Assembly (NCBI GenBank): GCA_021298215.1
Contig: JAJTEE010000003.1
Location: 62,001-126,000, forward strand
Reading direction: 5' to 3'
Length of the DNA stretch: 64,000 bases
From: Alphaproteobacteria bacterium
GTDB taxonomy: Bacteria > Pseudomonadota > Alphaproteobacteria > Paracaedibacterales > CAITNM01
The position numbers were made by a program, and so were the translations under genes. Under the pieces are notes generated by a model. It saw nothing but the letters and a program-made list of their open reading frames with translations. It did not search any database and was not told the origin of the DNA. Shown here one piece after another: positions 1 to 7,832 of the stretch. The stretch's first letter is position 1; each line of letters opens with the position of its first letter.

Positions 1-1
1 T

Positions 2-958
2 ACCGCTTCGGCTAGCTCGGTAATTTCACGGGCTTTATGGAATAAATTTGAAAATTTTTTAGATGATCCTGATTTTTCTGACAGATTTGTGGATGCGAGT
101 TTAAATGATAAGTTTCCAGAACTTCCACTGGTTGTTCTAAGACTTGATACTCAGGAGTTACTAAAAGTTTCTTGCCATTTAAAGAAATTGCATTTGCTAA
201 CGCCATTGCTAAAAGAAGCATATGAAAATCTCTTTTTTATGCTTGAATTTTCGATTGATGGGCTAAATGCTAGAGATACAAGCTGTCTTTGGAGCTGTAT
301 TGCTAATTGTTGCTACAAAATACCGGATACCTTCTTTGAAAAGTTAGATTATTACACGGCAAAAGAAACTCTTTTTTTTGAAAGTTCATTGATTTTATCA
401 ACTTTGCAAAACCTTTGTACTTTAAAGGAGGGAAGGGCTTTTCATCGTTTTGCACAGCTTTTTTCAGAGATAGAGGAATTGGTAAATCCTAATGATCTTC
501 ACAATTACGTCTTTCTTAGTACCTATTTAAGTCATGTTAAAGATAGATCAATTACTTTTTCGCGAGAAATGCGTCGTACCTTGAAAAGTTATAAAAGCAA
601 TTTAAACGTAAAAGAAAGTTCTACACAGCGACAAGTTTTAAAATTCTTGCAGCGCTTTGATAGTGAATTCCAGAGGGAAATCTTTAATAAGGATTTAGAT
701 ACGTATTTGGATATTGTTCACGAAGAATCCAAAATAGCAGTTGAAGTTGATGGCAAGCATCATTATAAGGAAAACGCTTCGGAGACAACATATTTTAAAA
801 GGCCGTTGGATTTAATGCGAGATGATGCATTGAAGAAACTTGGGTGGAAAGTTTATCGAATACGTATTGATGAGTGGGATCATTTTAAAAGAGGTTTTTC
901 TTCAAAAATGCATGAACGAAGCACTTTTGATACGTTCCTCGCATTGTATCTCGTTTAA
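2..958 (+). CDS. RAP-domain protein, 5' end beyond window
   Basis: The reading frame is open from base 2, so the gene probably begins outside the window; the GTG at 89 is an internal codon or a weak alternative start. The C-terminal 75 residues look like a RAP domain, a restriction-endonuclease-like fold linked to RNA binding in apicomplexan and organellar proteins: the pattern is a VEVDG-HHY strand, a spaced K-R-L-D segment, D-LKKLGW-VYRI and a final EW. The upstream 200 residues are helical without a recognisable motif. RAP proteins occur in some intracellular alphaproteobacteria. I cannot say what RNA it binds. Family call fairly sure, function unknown. Confidence 0.6.
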   Translation, partial: TASASSVISRALWNKFENFLDDPDFSDRFVDASLNDKFPELPLVVLRLDTQELLKVSCHLKKLHLLTPLLKEAYENLFFMLEFSIDGLNARDTSCLWSCIANCCYKIPDTFFEKLDYYTAKETLFFESSLILSTLQNLCTLKEGRAFHRFAQLFSEIEELVNPNDLHNYVFLSTYLSHVKDRSITFSREMRRTLKSYKSNLNVKESSTQRQVLKFLQRFDSEFQREIFNKDLDTYLDIVHEESKIAVEVDGKHHYKENASETTYFKRPLDLMRDDALKKLGWKVYRIRIDEWDHFKRGFSSKMHERSTFDTFLALYLV

Positions 959-1037
959 TTTTGACAATCTCTTAACCCAGAGTGTACTATGTAGTTATGA
1001 TTATTATTACCAAAAAGAAAATGGTGAACAATTTGAA

Positions 1038-1059
1038 AAGCTTACAAGAAAGTAAGCTT
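1038..1059. terminator. Stem-loop after the RAP gene
   Basis: An 8-bp perfect stem AAGCTTAC/GTAAGCTT encloses a 6-nt loop. It lies 80 bp after the stop of the RAP gene. A T-rich run follows about 18 bases later rather than directly, so intrinsic termination is possible but not certain. Confidence 0.35.
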
Positions 1060-1091
1060 CGCAGTGATATTCGTTCATTCTTTTTTCGATT

Positions 1092-1107
1092 TTGCCCTGC
1101 AGGGCAA
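1092..1107. promoter_or_regulatory. Perfect 16-bp palindrome
   Basis: TTGCCCTGCAGGGCAA is a loop-free perfect palindrome, GC-rich against an AT-rich background, 93 bp before the transporter start. It could be an operator for the transporter; no known regulator site is recognised. Confidence 0.3.
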
Positions 1108-1199
1108 GCAATACATTTTTCTTAAACATTAGTATTTATTTGGGTAAAGCGTGCGAAGTGTCTTTATCTTCTAATCATTTTTAATATATGGAGAAACCT

Positions 1200-2393
1200 A
1201 TGAAGTTATTGGGTTGTGTTTGCTTAATTGCCGGAACGGCTATTGGAGCAGGTATGCTCGCACTGCCGATTACGCTTGCAAAATTTGGATTACTTATAAG
1301 TTCTATGTTGATGATTGGTACATGGGGTATTTGTTATTTTTCCTCGTTGCTTAATTTAGAGCTTAATTTACGTGCAGGAAAAGGACTTCCGCTGGGAGCG
1401 TTAGGTTCACATTTTAGTGGGCAGAAATCCTATCTTGCAGGATCAATAAGTTTGCTTTTACTATGTTACTCTCTTTTGTGTGCGTATATTTATGGGGGTG
1501 CTTCAACGCTTGTAAGTATAGATAATTTTCCCTTGTCACTTGCCCAAACTATCTGCGTATATGCGATTGGTGCTGGTTTAGTTATGCTGTGTTCTTTGCA
1601 AAAAGTTGATATTTTAAACCGCTTTCTATTTTTAGGAAAAATTTCGATTACGGCGGTTATTCTAGTGGCGGTGTTATGGCAGCTTGATTTTTCAAATTTG
1701 CCCATTGCTTCACAAACAGTTTTGAGCTTTAAGGACATCAACTTAGCGCTTCCCATTGTGTTTACTTCCTTCGGGTTCCAGGTAGTTTTTCACACCTTAA
1801 CAAACTACACCAATAAAGATCCAATTATGCTTAAAAGAGCTTTCTTTTGGGGAAGTTTAGTGCCTGCCGTTGCGTATATTTTATGGATTACGGTCGTGTG
1901 TGCAGTTATTTATCACAATAATACGGCATTGTTTGAAAAAATGGTTTTCTCTGGTGTCGAAGTGGGAGAAATCTTACAAGCGCTTTGCCATATTAGTGGC
2001 TCTTCTATGATGCGCCACATGACATGGGCTATTGGTTTTTTTGCCGTGTTAACAGCGACAATTGGGGTATCCTTAGGGTTGATTGATGCTTTAAAGACCA
2101 AACATGTACTGTTGAGCAATCACACTGTAGCCGTTGTTGCGGCCGTTGTTCCCGCTTTATGTATAGCGTTATTAGTTCCTAATGCTTTCATTAAAGCACT
2201 AAGCTTTGCCGGCATGATTTTAAGCTTTATGGCGCTACTACTGCCGATGTATTTGCTGTACTGCGCAAACCGTATGAAGAAAAAGCCTATCTATTGGTAT
2301 CCAATTTTAAAAAATCCATTCATTTTATTTTTGATTGTTGGGTACGGCGTATGCGTGATTGTGAGTGAGTTACTAAATCTTTTTGCTGGTTAA
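1200..2393 (+). CDS. Aromatic amino-acid permease (TyrP/Mtr type)
   Basis: Inner-membrane carrier of the hydroxy/aromatic amino-acid permease (HAAAP) family, expected to import tryptophan or tyrosine with protons. The first helix carries the family signature GTAIGAGMLALP, and about 11 hydrophobic segments follow over roughly 400 residues, the usual length. An ATG at 1188 is also in frame, but the ATG at 1200 is preceded by GGAG at 1190-1193 with a 6-base spacer, so the later start is chosen. Single gene, with a palindrome upstream. Intracellular bacteria often use this family to obtain host tryptophan or tyrosine. Substrate cannot be decided from sequence. Confidence 0.85.
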   Translation: MKLLGCVCLIAGTAIGAGMLALPITLAKFGLLISSMLMIGTWGICYFSSLLNLELNLRAGKGLPLGALGSHFSGQKSYLAGSISLLLLCYSLLCAYIYGGASTLVSIDNFPLSLAQTICVYAIGAGLVMLCSLQKVDILNRFLFLGKISITAVILVAVLWQLDFSNLPIASQTVLSFKDINLALPIVFTSFGFQVVFHTLTNYTNKDPIMLKRAFFWGSLVPAVAYILWITVVCAVIYHNNTALFEKMVFSGVEVGEILQALCHISGSSMMRHMTWAIGFFAVLTATIGVSLGLIDALKTKHVLLSNHTVAVVAAVVPALCIALLVPNAFIKALSFAGMILSFMALLLPMYLLYCANRMKKKPIYWYPILKNPFILFLIVGYGVCVIVSELLNLFAG

Positions 2394-2515
2394 ATCGAAA
2401 TAAATCAGCCAATTGTAATATAATATATTAATGTAATTATATTGGTATTGATTTTTATTGAAATATTGCTAATAGATAATTATATGTCTTTTATCAATGC
2501 ATTTCGAGTATTAAG

Positions 2516-3586
2516 ATGAGGTTCATATTAAATATATTAGCAACAGCTTTTCTATTTTCGATTCTAAACGCTGCTAGTTCTAATGAGGCTGCAATAGGAA
2601 CTTTTGAAAGAATTGAAGAAGGCAAGTATATAGGAAGTAAGTCTTTAGAATATAAAGATACTGATGGCAGCATAAAGGAAGATCAAGTTTTCTTTGTGCA
2701 CGAGAAATTAACATATAAGAATCTTACTTTTTGGGAAAATTATGTACGGCAACAAAAGCAAGGAGCAGCAGCAAAGGATACTGAAAATGCAGATCTTAAG
2801 CTTTCAGAAAAAATTTCTGATGGGTTAGATCCTTTTTTGTTTTCTTTAAGTTTGTGTCCTCGAGGTTTCTTTTCTTGGAGCTGGCAGTACTTAACTCGTA
2901 AAGATACATCTTATGACATTTGGATATCATTTGCTACCCATAGAGACCCAAGGGTTACAAGCATTAGTAACGATGATATAGAAATGACGATGAGTGTATT
3001 TGCTAATCAAAGTTGTCCATTTATTACTGATATTGGAATTTCCAAAAGTTATCTCTTTTCTCTTTCAGAAAATAAGCCTCATAAAGAAATGGTTCTGCAG
3101 ATGCATGGATCAGCAGTAACCATGGCGCAACAGCATTATGGCATGGATAAATCACACATGATCACAAGGCCTACACCTTTAGTGGCCAGTATAATGGCAG
3201 AGAAATTAATACAGGGAAAATCTATCTGGATTCCATGTGATATGGTGTATGCACAAAGAACATATTACATAAATCCACCACCACATACGCATAGCCGGTT
3301 CCCTCTCGATAATCGTGATCCGAATACTTGGAAACTGGCGGTAAGTGAAAGCGATGTGAGATCTTTCCCACGTCCATCATGGTTCCCTTTTGAAGGGTAC
3401 ACAAGGGGAAGAGGAGAACACCAAACATTAGGAAATACCTATCTTTCAGCAAAAGGTATTTCCAGCGTATTCTCTGAGGGTTCTGCGTGCTTTAGTGCAG
3501 ATGTTGTTGCTGTAAGCACAGAGGCTCTTTCTGATATTTGGCATAAACCAGTGAGCTCAGCGACACCTGCAGGAATGACTCTATAA
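2516..3586 (+). CDS. Secreted protein of unknown function
   Basis: A 356-residue protein with a clear signal peptide (residues 1-20, hydrophobic core, small residues at 18-22). The rest has no motif I recognise; it holds a few scattered cysteines, a Trp/Phe-rich patch near residue 115 and a histidine-rich stretch near residue 255 (PPPHTHS). It is preceded by a 120-bp AT-rich gap and followed by a convergent gene only 11 bp away. Likely periplasmic or exported, possibly host-directed; no function is proposed. Confidence 0.6.
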   Translation: MRFILNILATAFLFSILNAASSNEAAIGTFERIEEGKYIGSKSLEYKDTDGSIKEDQVFFVHEKLTYKNLTFWENYVRQQKQGAAAKDTENADLKLSEKISDGLDPFLFSLSLCPRGFFSWSWQYLTRKDTSYDIWISFATHRDPRVTSISNDDIEMTMSVFANQSCPFITDIGISKSYLFSLSENKPHKEMVLQMHGSAVTMAQQHYGMDKSHMITRPTPLVASIMAEKLIQGKSIWIPCDMVYAQRTYYINPPPHTHSRFPLDNRDPNTWKLAVSESDVRSFPRPSWFPFEGYTRGRGEHQTLGNTYLSAKGISSVFSEGSACFSADVVAVSTEALSDIWHKPVSSATPAGMTL

Positions 3587-3597
3587 TTTATAATTTT

Positions 3598-4323
3598 TTA
3601 TTTATTGGTTATTTTAATTTTTTCCTCCACTAACGCTTGCAGTTGTTCTTTAACAGCTGCAAGTTTTGTTGCATCACGTGAACGCGCTACAAGGCAAACG
3701 CCTTTCACTTTACCATCTTCATCAAAAGGATAGCTGCCTATAGCAACATCAGGAATGGAAGCTTGAAGAGCCGCCAATTCATCGGCAATGTCGTTTTCAA
3801 AAACGTAGGCTTTTACCGAAACAGATTGGATAGGCTCATCATGTTTTAGCGTTGGTAAAATGGATTCAAACATTTCTTGCATAACTTTGGGAATGCCCGC
3901 CATCACAAACACATTTTTAATTTGAAAAACCATTCTTGCATGTAAAATGGCTCCTTCTGCAGCGCAAGCCATACGTTTTCTTGCTTCATTTAGCTGTGGT
4001 CCATAGTATTCTTCTAATAGTTTTAAGGCATCAGGGTGCGTGATTAGCGGTTTACCAAAAACTTTGGCAATGCTTGCTTGAGTAATGTCATCATGTGTAC
4101 TGCCTATGCCACCAGTTGTGAATACGTAAGTGTTTCTAGCGCTTAATGTTTTTACAGTCTCGATAATCATTGATTCTACATCGGGTATCATTCTGCATTC
4201 CTGAAGAACGATGCCATGCTCTACGAGACGCTTTGCAATGTAATTTAAATTTAAATCTTGAGTTCTACCTGATAGTAATTCGTCGCCAATAAGAAGAACT
4301 GCTGCCGTAATCACGTAAACCAC
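3598..4323 (-). CDS. Molybdopterin-binding (MoCF/CinA N-terminal-like) protein
   Basis: A single MoCF domain like the N-terminal part of CinA: LLIGDEL-SG near the start, TTGGIGSTHDD at about residues 68-78, and a GIP-VMQEM motif near 145. It lacks the CinA deamidase domain, as is usual for the 240-residue alphaproteobacterial version. Its substrate is unknown; the fold binds molybdopterin or related nucleotides. The GTG start overlaps the end of rppH by 13 bp, which indicates translational coupling in the sixA-tRNA-deacetylase-rppH group. Confidence 0.75.
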   Translation of the reverse strand: MVYVITAAVLLIGDELLSGRTQDLNLNYIAKRLVEHGIVLQECRMIPDVESMIIETVKTLSARNTYVFTTGGIGSTHDDITQASIAKVFGKPLITHPDALKLLEEYYGPQLNEARKRMACAAEGAILHARMVFQIKNVFVMAGIPKVMQEMFESILPTLKHDEPIQSVSVKAYVFENDIADELAALQASIPDVAIGSYPFDEDGKVKGVCLVARSRDATKLAAVKEQLQALVEEKIKITNK

Positions 4324-4790
4324 TTAGAAAAATAGCTGATGACCTGTTTATAGACATCTATTTTAAAAGGCACAACCCTATTTATAACGTCATGTGGTGA
4401 AATCCATTCCCAGTCGCAAAATTCTTGTACGTGCTGTTTTAGATTGATTTCTTCATCAGAGCCAGTAAATTTCATTAAAAACCATTTCTGACGTTGGCCT
4501 TTATACTGGCCTGTCCAGCTTCTGGCAGCGATATGCTCTGGAATATCGTAATAAAGCCAGATTGGCATCTCATCGAGAATTTTAATGCTGGATATTCCTG
4601 TTTCTTCGTTGAGTTCTCTAAGTGCTGCTGTTTGCGGATTTTCACGTTCATCAATACCGCCTTGGGGGAATTGCCAACTATTAGGCCATCCAGATCGCTC
4701 TCCATCAAGGCGTTTTGCAACAAAAACGTGTCTGTTTTTATTAAGAACAACAATGCCAACACAAGCTCTATATTCTTCTGGGTTGTTCAT
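4311..4790 (-). CDS. rppH: RNA pyrophosphohydrolase (Nudix)
   Basis: Removes pyrophosphate from 5'-triphosphate mRNA ends and so opens transcripts to RNase E decay. The Nudix box GGIDERENP-TAA-RELNEETG spans about residues 38-60 with all metal-binding glutamates, and the N-terminal YRACVGIVV--K---VFVAKR is typical of the RppH/NudH branch. At about 159 residues it has the family length. The ATG at 4790 overlaps the upstream stop as TAATG, so it is preferred to the TTG at 4802. The next gene overlaps its 3' end. Confidence 0.88.
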   Translation of the reverse strand: MNNPEEYRACVGIVVLNKNRHVFVAKRLDGERSGWPNSWQFPQGGIDERENPQTAALRELNEETGISSIKILDEMPIWLYYDIPEHIAARSWTGQYKGQRQKWFLMKFTGSDEEINLKQHVQEFCDWEWISPHDVINRVVPFKIDVYKQVISYFSKWFT

Positions 4791-5491
4791 TATTTTTTCC
4801 AATTATTTAAATGAATGTGCTCGCCATTTTCTTGCAGCCATTTTAATAATGGATTGATGTGTTGTGTGCCCAATTCTATAAGAAGCAATCCATTATTTTT
4901 AAGTTTTGCTTGGTCTACAACAAACGTTGAAATTTCAGTTATATAAGAAGGGTCATCTGTTGTTTTGGCGAATCCATCTGGCATAAAAATACCTGTTGGG
5001 ATGTCAGGATTTAGAAGGGTGTTATTGGTGTTTGCATAAACCATCCAGATATTACGTGTATTTAACCAAGTTTTTACTTTAGTTAAAAAATCCGTGAGCT
5101 TTAAATTCGAATCAACAGACCAAATGACTAAACCTTTAATCCAAGGATTCTTTTCAATAATTTCTTGAATCTTTTGCCACTGAAATTCATTTAAATAATC
5201 AATACTAAGACTTAGATTAAAATGCCTTTCTTGAGCTTTTTTAATGAGGTTTTCTGAGGAGATACAATGAGCGGGTACACATAAAATAACTTTTGCAGTG
5301 AATTGCTCGAGTATTTTTTCTGAAATATCGCTTCTCATGCCAAATTGATCAAGAATGATGGTAATTTGAGGCCTTTTATGATCAATATGAAAAGTTGTTT
5401 GGTCAGGAATAACTGAGCTTACAATACTCAGTTGTTCTTCGGGTGGTGCTTCAGCGTATAAAAACTTGAGAAAAAAAGTAAGACTTAAAAT
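4790..5491 (-). CDS. Divergent polysaccharide deacetylase (YibQ-like), start uncertain
   Basis: Resembles the divergent polysaccharide deacetylase family (PF04748): a strand ending in ITIILDQFG, a following helix, a LSLSIDY segment, and late T-FVVDQ and G-LLIELG motifs. A hydrophobic export segment ([17 protein letters not shown]) lies directly after the tRNA-His gene. No normal start codon exists between the tRNA and this segment; the coordinate given uses an ATT. The same frame runs open through the tRNA to ATGs at 5581 and 5653, so the positive n-region of the signal peptide may be read from the tRNA gene, or the 5' end is damaged. Family fairly sure, start not. Confidence 0.6.
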   Translation of the reverse strand: MLSLTFFLKFLYAEAPPEEQLSIVSSVIPDQTTFHIDHKRPQITIILDQFGMRSDISEKILEQFTAKVILCVPAHCISSENLIKKAQERHFNLSLSIDYLNEFQWQKIQEIIEKNPWIKGLVIWSVDSNLKLTDFLTKVKTWLNTRNIWMVYANTNNTLLNPDIPTGIFMPDGFAKTTDDPSYITEISTFVVDQAKLKNNGLLLIELGTQHINPLLKWLQENGEHIHLNNWKK

Positions 5492-5501
5492 AAAGAAAAA
5501 A

Positions 5502-5579
5502 TGGGGCGAGTGACCGGGATCGAACCGGCGACTTCCAGAACCACAACCTGGCGCTCTAACCAACTGAGCTACACCCGCC
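5502..5579 (-). tRNA. tRNA-His (anticodon GTG)
   Basis: A full cloverleaf with encoded CCA. The 7-bp acceptor GCGGGTG/CACTCGC is preceded by an extra G (G-1) opposite C73. The D-arm has GTAGCTCAGTTGG, the anticodon loop TTGTGGT, and the T-loop TTCGATC. The G-1:C73 pair is the classic histidine identity element, which most Rhizobiales, Rhodobacterales and Caulobacterales have lost. Confidence 0.95.
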
Positions 5580-5633
5580 ATAGCTCTTTTATACAGGTGT
5601 CCAAATCTGTTGGTCAATGAAAAAGTACTATAT

Positions 5634-6122
5634 TTAAGGGGTGATAAAATCATCTAAGGATAATTTAGGGGCTGAAAGTTCATTCCATGGTGACTTTGTG
5701 CTGCACATAACGACACCGCTTGTTGGAAGTTGACGCACTGAGCGTCCGTTAACATCTGCAATCCATTGTACTGCCTGAGATAAGCCAGGGTTGTGCGCAA
5801 TTAAAATAATCCCTTTATATTTACTATCAACAGCATTTATCATGTCCCAAATTATTTCTTGCTTGCTTTGATATAGTCCATCATTAAAAACAACTTCTAT
5901 ATTAGCTGGTAAAAGGGGTTTGATGCCTTCGAGTGTTTGTCGAGTCCGCTTAGCATTGGAACAGACAACATAGTCAACGCCTGAAAGCTTTCCATGTAAT
6001 TTTAAGCGCAGCATATCCAATTGTTGCATTCCCTCTATGGTAATAGCACGGTCTTTATCCGTTTTCCCGAATTGGGGCATCTGGGCTTCTGCATGACGCA
6101 TAAAAATTAATCGACGCAACAT
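5634..6122 (-). CDS. sixA: Phosphohistidine phosphatase (SixA-type)
   Basis: A 162-residue histidine phosphatase. The N-terminal RHAEA motif (catalytic His9) and the later LIAHNPGL with the second histidine (about residue 109) match the SixA branch, which removes phosphate from phosphohistidines. The middle has CSNAKRTRQTLEG, the usual conserved arginine helix. It heads the reverse-strand group and is divergent from dprA with a 66-bp gap. The true target in this organism is unknown. Confidence 0.8.
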   Translation of the reverse strand: MLRRLIFMRHAEAQMPQFGKTDKDRAITIEGMQQLDMLRLKLHGKLSGVDYVVCSNAKRTRQTLEGIKPLLPANIEVVFNDGLYQSKQEIIWDMINAVDSKYKGIILIAHNPGLSQAVQWIADVNGRSVRQLPTSGVVMCSTKSPWNELSAPKLSLDDFITP

Positions 6123-6188
6123 ATTAGAACTTCTTTAGGGAAATATCTGTAAACTAGCCTAATTAATCCTAGGATAGTTTTTCTTACT

Positions 6189-7250
6189 TTGGCAATCACG
6201 CAACTGCAAAAACAAGCAATTATTTACCAAATTCTTAAAATCCAAGGAGTTGGGCCGGTAAGCTTTTGGAAAGAATTTAATAGAACGCAAGACTTTGAAT
6301 CTACTTTTAAGGCTTTTCAATCTCGCTTTTCTATAGAGACTTCAGAAGATGCAGCGAAAATAATTGAAAAATATAGCCAGCAAGGAATAACGTGTATTGG
6401 CTTTTGGCAATCAGAGTACCCTGTGCAACTAAAGCGTTTACATGATGTGCCCCCTTTACTGTGGGTAAAAGGTAAGATTGAGCTTTTAAAAAACCCACAA
6501 ATTGCAATTGTTGGGGGACGTAATGCCTCTTTTCATGGAATAAAGTTTGCCAAAGATATCAGTGAATCTCTGAGTAATTCTGGTTTTACTATTGTGTCAG
6601 GGCTTGCTAAGGGTATTGATAAAGCAGCGCACCAAGGAGCATTGAAAAATCATACAATCGCTGTTTTGGCGGGAGGTGTTGATAAATTATATCCTCAAGA
6701 AAATGCTGATCTTTATGAAGAATTGCTGGCCCATCATTTAATAATTTCAGAAATGTCTCCAGGAACAGAGCCAATAGCCGAATTATTTCCAAGAAGGAAT
6801 CGTATTATTGCAGCATTAAGCTCTGGTATTTGTGTCATTGAAGCAGCCATGAAATCTGGTTCATTGCTGACGGCAAAATACGCTCTTGAAATCGGCGTAC
6901 CGATTTTCGCGTGCCCTGGCCATCCTTATGATCCTCGGACAAGAGGGGCCAATATGCTTATAAAAGATGGTGCATATCTGTTAGAGAATATCCAAGATAT
7001 TTTAGATCAAGTAGGCCTGCCACAACAACCTATGGTAAAACCAATTGAAAAGACCGCACAAGAAAAGATCAAAGTTAATGCATTATCTCAAGAAATTCTT
7101 AATGCTTTAAGTCATACGCCTATTAGAGTTGATGAGCTTTTTAAAAATTTCAACCAATATTCTACAGAGCAAATTCTTACTGCATTAAGTGAGTTGGAGC
7201 TAAAAAATATGGTATGTCGACCAAATATTGATGTTGTTACTTTGCGATGA
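6189..7250 (+). CDS. dprA: DNA processing protein DprA
   Basis: Loads RecA on incoming single-stranded DNA in transformation. The Rossmann-like core is clear: IAIVGGRNAS, SGLAKGIDKAAH--AL, TIAVLAGGVD-LYP-EN, ISE-SPG, FPRRNRIIAALS and GSL-TAKYALE, over about residues 100-280. A C-terminal winged-helix-like region follows. The length of 353 is normal. The start is a TTG with only a weak AGGAT upstream. No other competence genes lie nearby; DprA is often kept in non-competent bacteria. Confidence 0.92.
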   Translation: MAITQLQKQAIIYQILKIQGVGPVSFWKEFNRTQDFESTFKAFQSRFSIETSEDAAKIIEKYSQQGITCIGFWQSEYPVQLKRLHDVPPLLWVKGKIELLKNPQIAIVGGRNASFHGIKFAKDISESLSNSGFTIVSGLAKGIDKAAHQGALKNHTIAVLAGGVDKLYPQENADLYEELLAHHLIISEMSPGTEPIAELFPRRNRIIAALSSGICVIEAAMKSGSLLTAKYALEIGVPIFACPGHPYDPRTRGANMLIKDGAYLLENIQDILDQVGLPQQPMVKPIEKTAQEKIKVNALSQEILNALSHTPIRVDELFKNFNQYSTEQILTALSELELKNMVCRPNIDVVTLR

Positions 7251-7260
7251 GAAGAATGTT

Positions 7261-7737
7261 TTATCGATTATTATCTCTTAAAATTCTTGCTTTATCGCGG
7301 TTCCAATCGCGTTCTTTAATAGTTTCACGTTTATCGACAACGTTCTTACCTCTAGCCATAGCAATTTGAAGTTTGGCTTTGCCAAAGGCATTAAAATATA
7401 AGCGAAGAGGTACTATCGTATAGCCTTTTTTGCGAATGTTGCCTAATAACTTTTTTACTTCACGAGCTCTTAAAAGTAATTTTCTAGGACGTTTGGCTTC
7501 GTGACTGAAACGGTTTGCAAAAGCATACTCGGCGATGTTTGCATTGAATAAATAAATGGCAGAAGGATCATCGGCCATTTCTCCAGCATAAGCTTCATTA
7601 ATGCTGGTTTTTCCCATACGCATGGACTTCACTTCACTTCCAAGCAAAACGATACCTGCTTCTAGAGTTTCTAGAATTTCGTAGTCATATCGTGCTCGCT
7701 TGTGCTGAGCAATTAATTTTTCTTCTCTCTTTACCAT
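7261..7737 (-). CDS. smpB: SsrA-binding protein SmpB
   Basis: Binds tmRNA and brings it to stalled ribosomes. It has the conserved N-terminal A-HKRARYDYEILE, EAGI-L-GSEVKS-R-GK, and the basic C-terminal tail KRETIKERDWNRDKAR that enters the mRNA channel. At 158 residues it is full length. It faces dprA tail to tail with a 10-bp gap. The tmRNA gene was not seen in this window. Confidence 0.95.
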   Translation of the reverse strand: MVKREEKLIAQHKRARYDYEILETLEAGIVLLGSEVKSMRMGKTSINEAYAGEMADDPSAIYLFNANIAEYAFANRFSHEAKRPRKLLLRAREVKKLLGNIRKKGYTIVPLRLYFNAFGKAKLQIAMARGKNVVDKRETIKERDWNRDKARILRDNNR

Positions 7738-7832
7738 ACATATCTCTTTACAAGGTTATACCTTGTTTGCACATGGTATAGTTTATGGGAAGCAATTGCA
7801 AGAAATGCAATGATTAATTTAGGTGAGAGTGC

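Noticed and set aside
840-1055. 71-codon frame after the RAP gene
   Set aside because: It overlaps the RAP domain in another frame, has no ribosome site and no recognisable domain.
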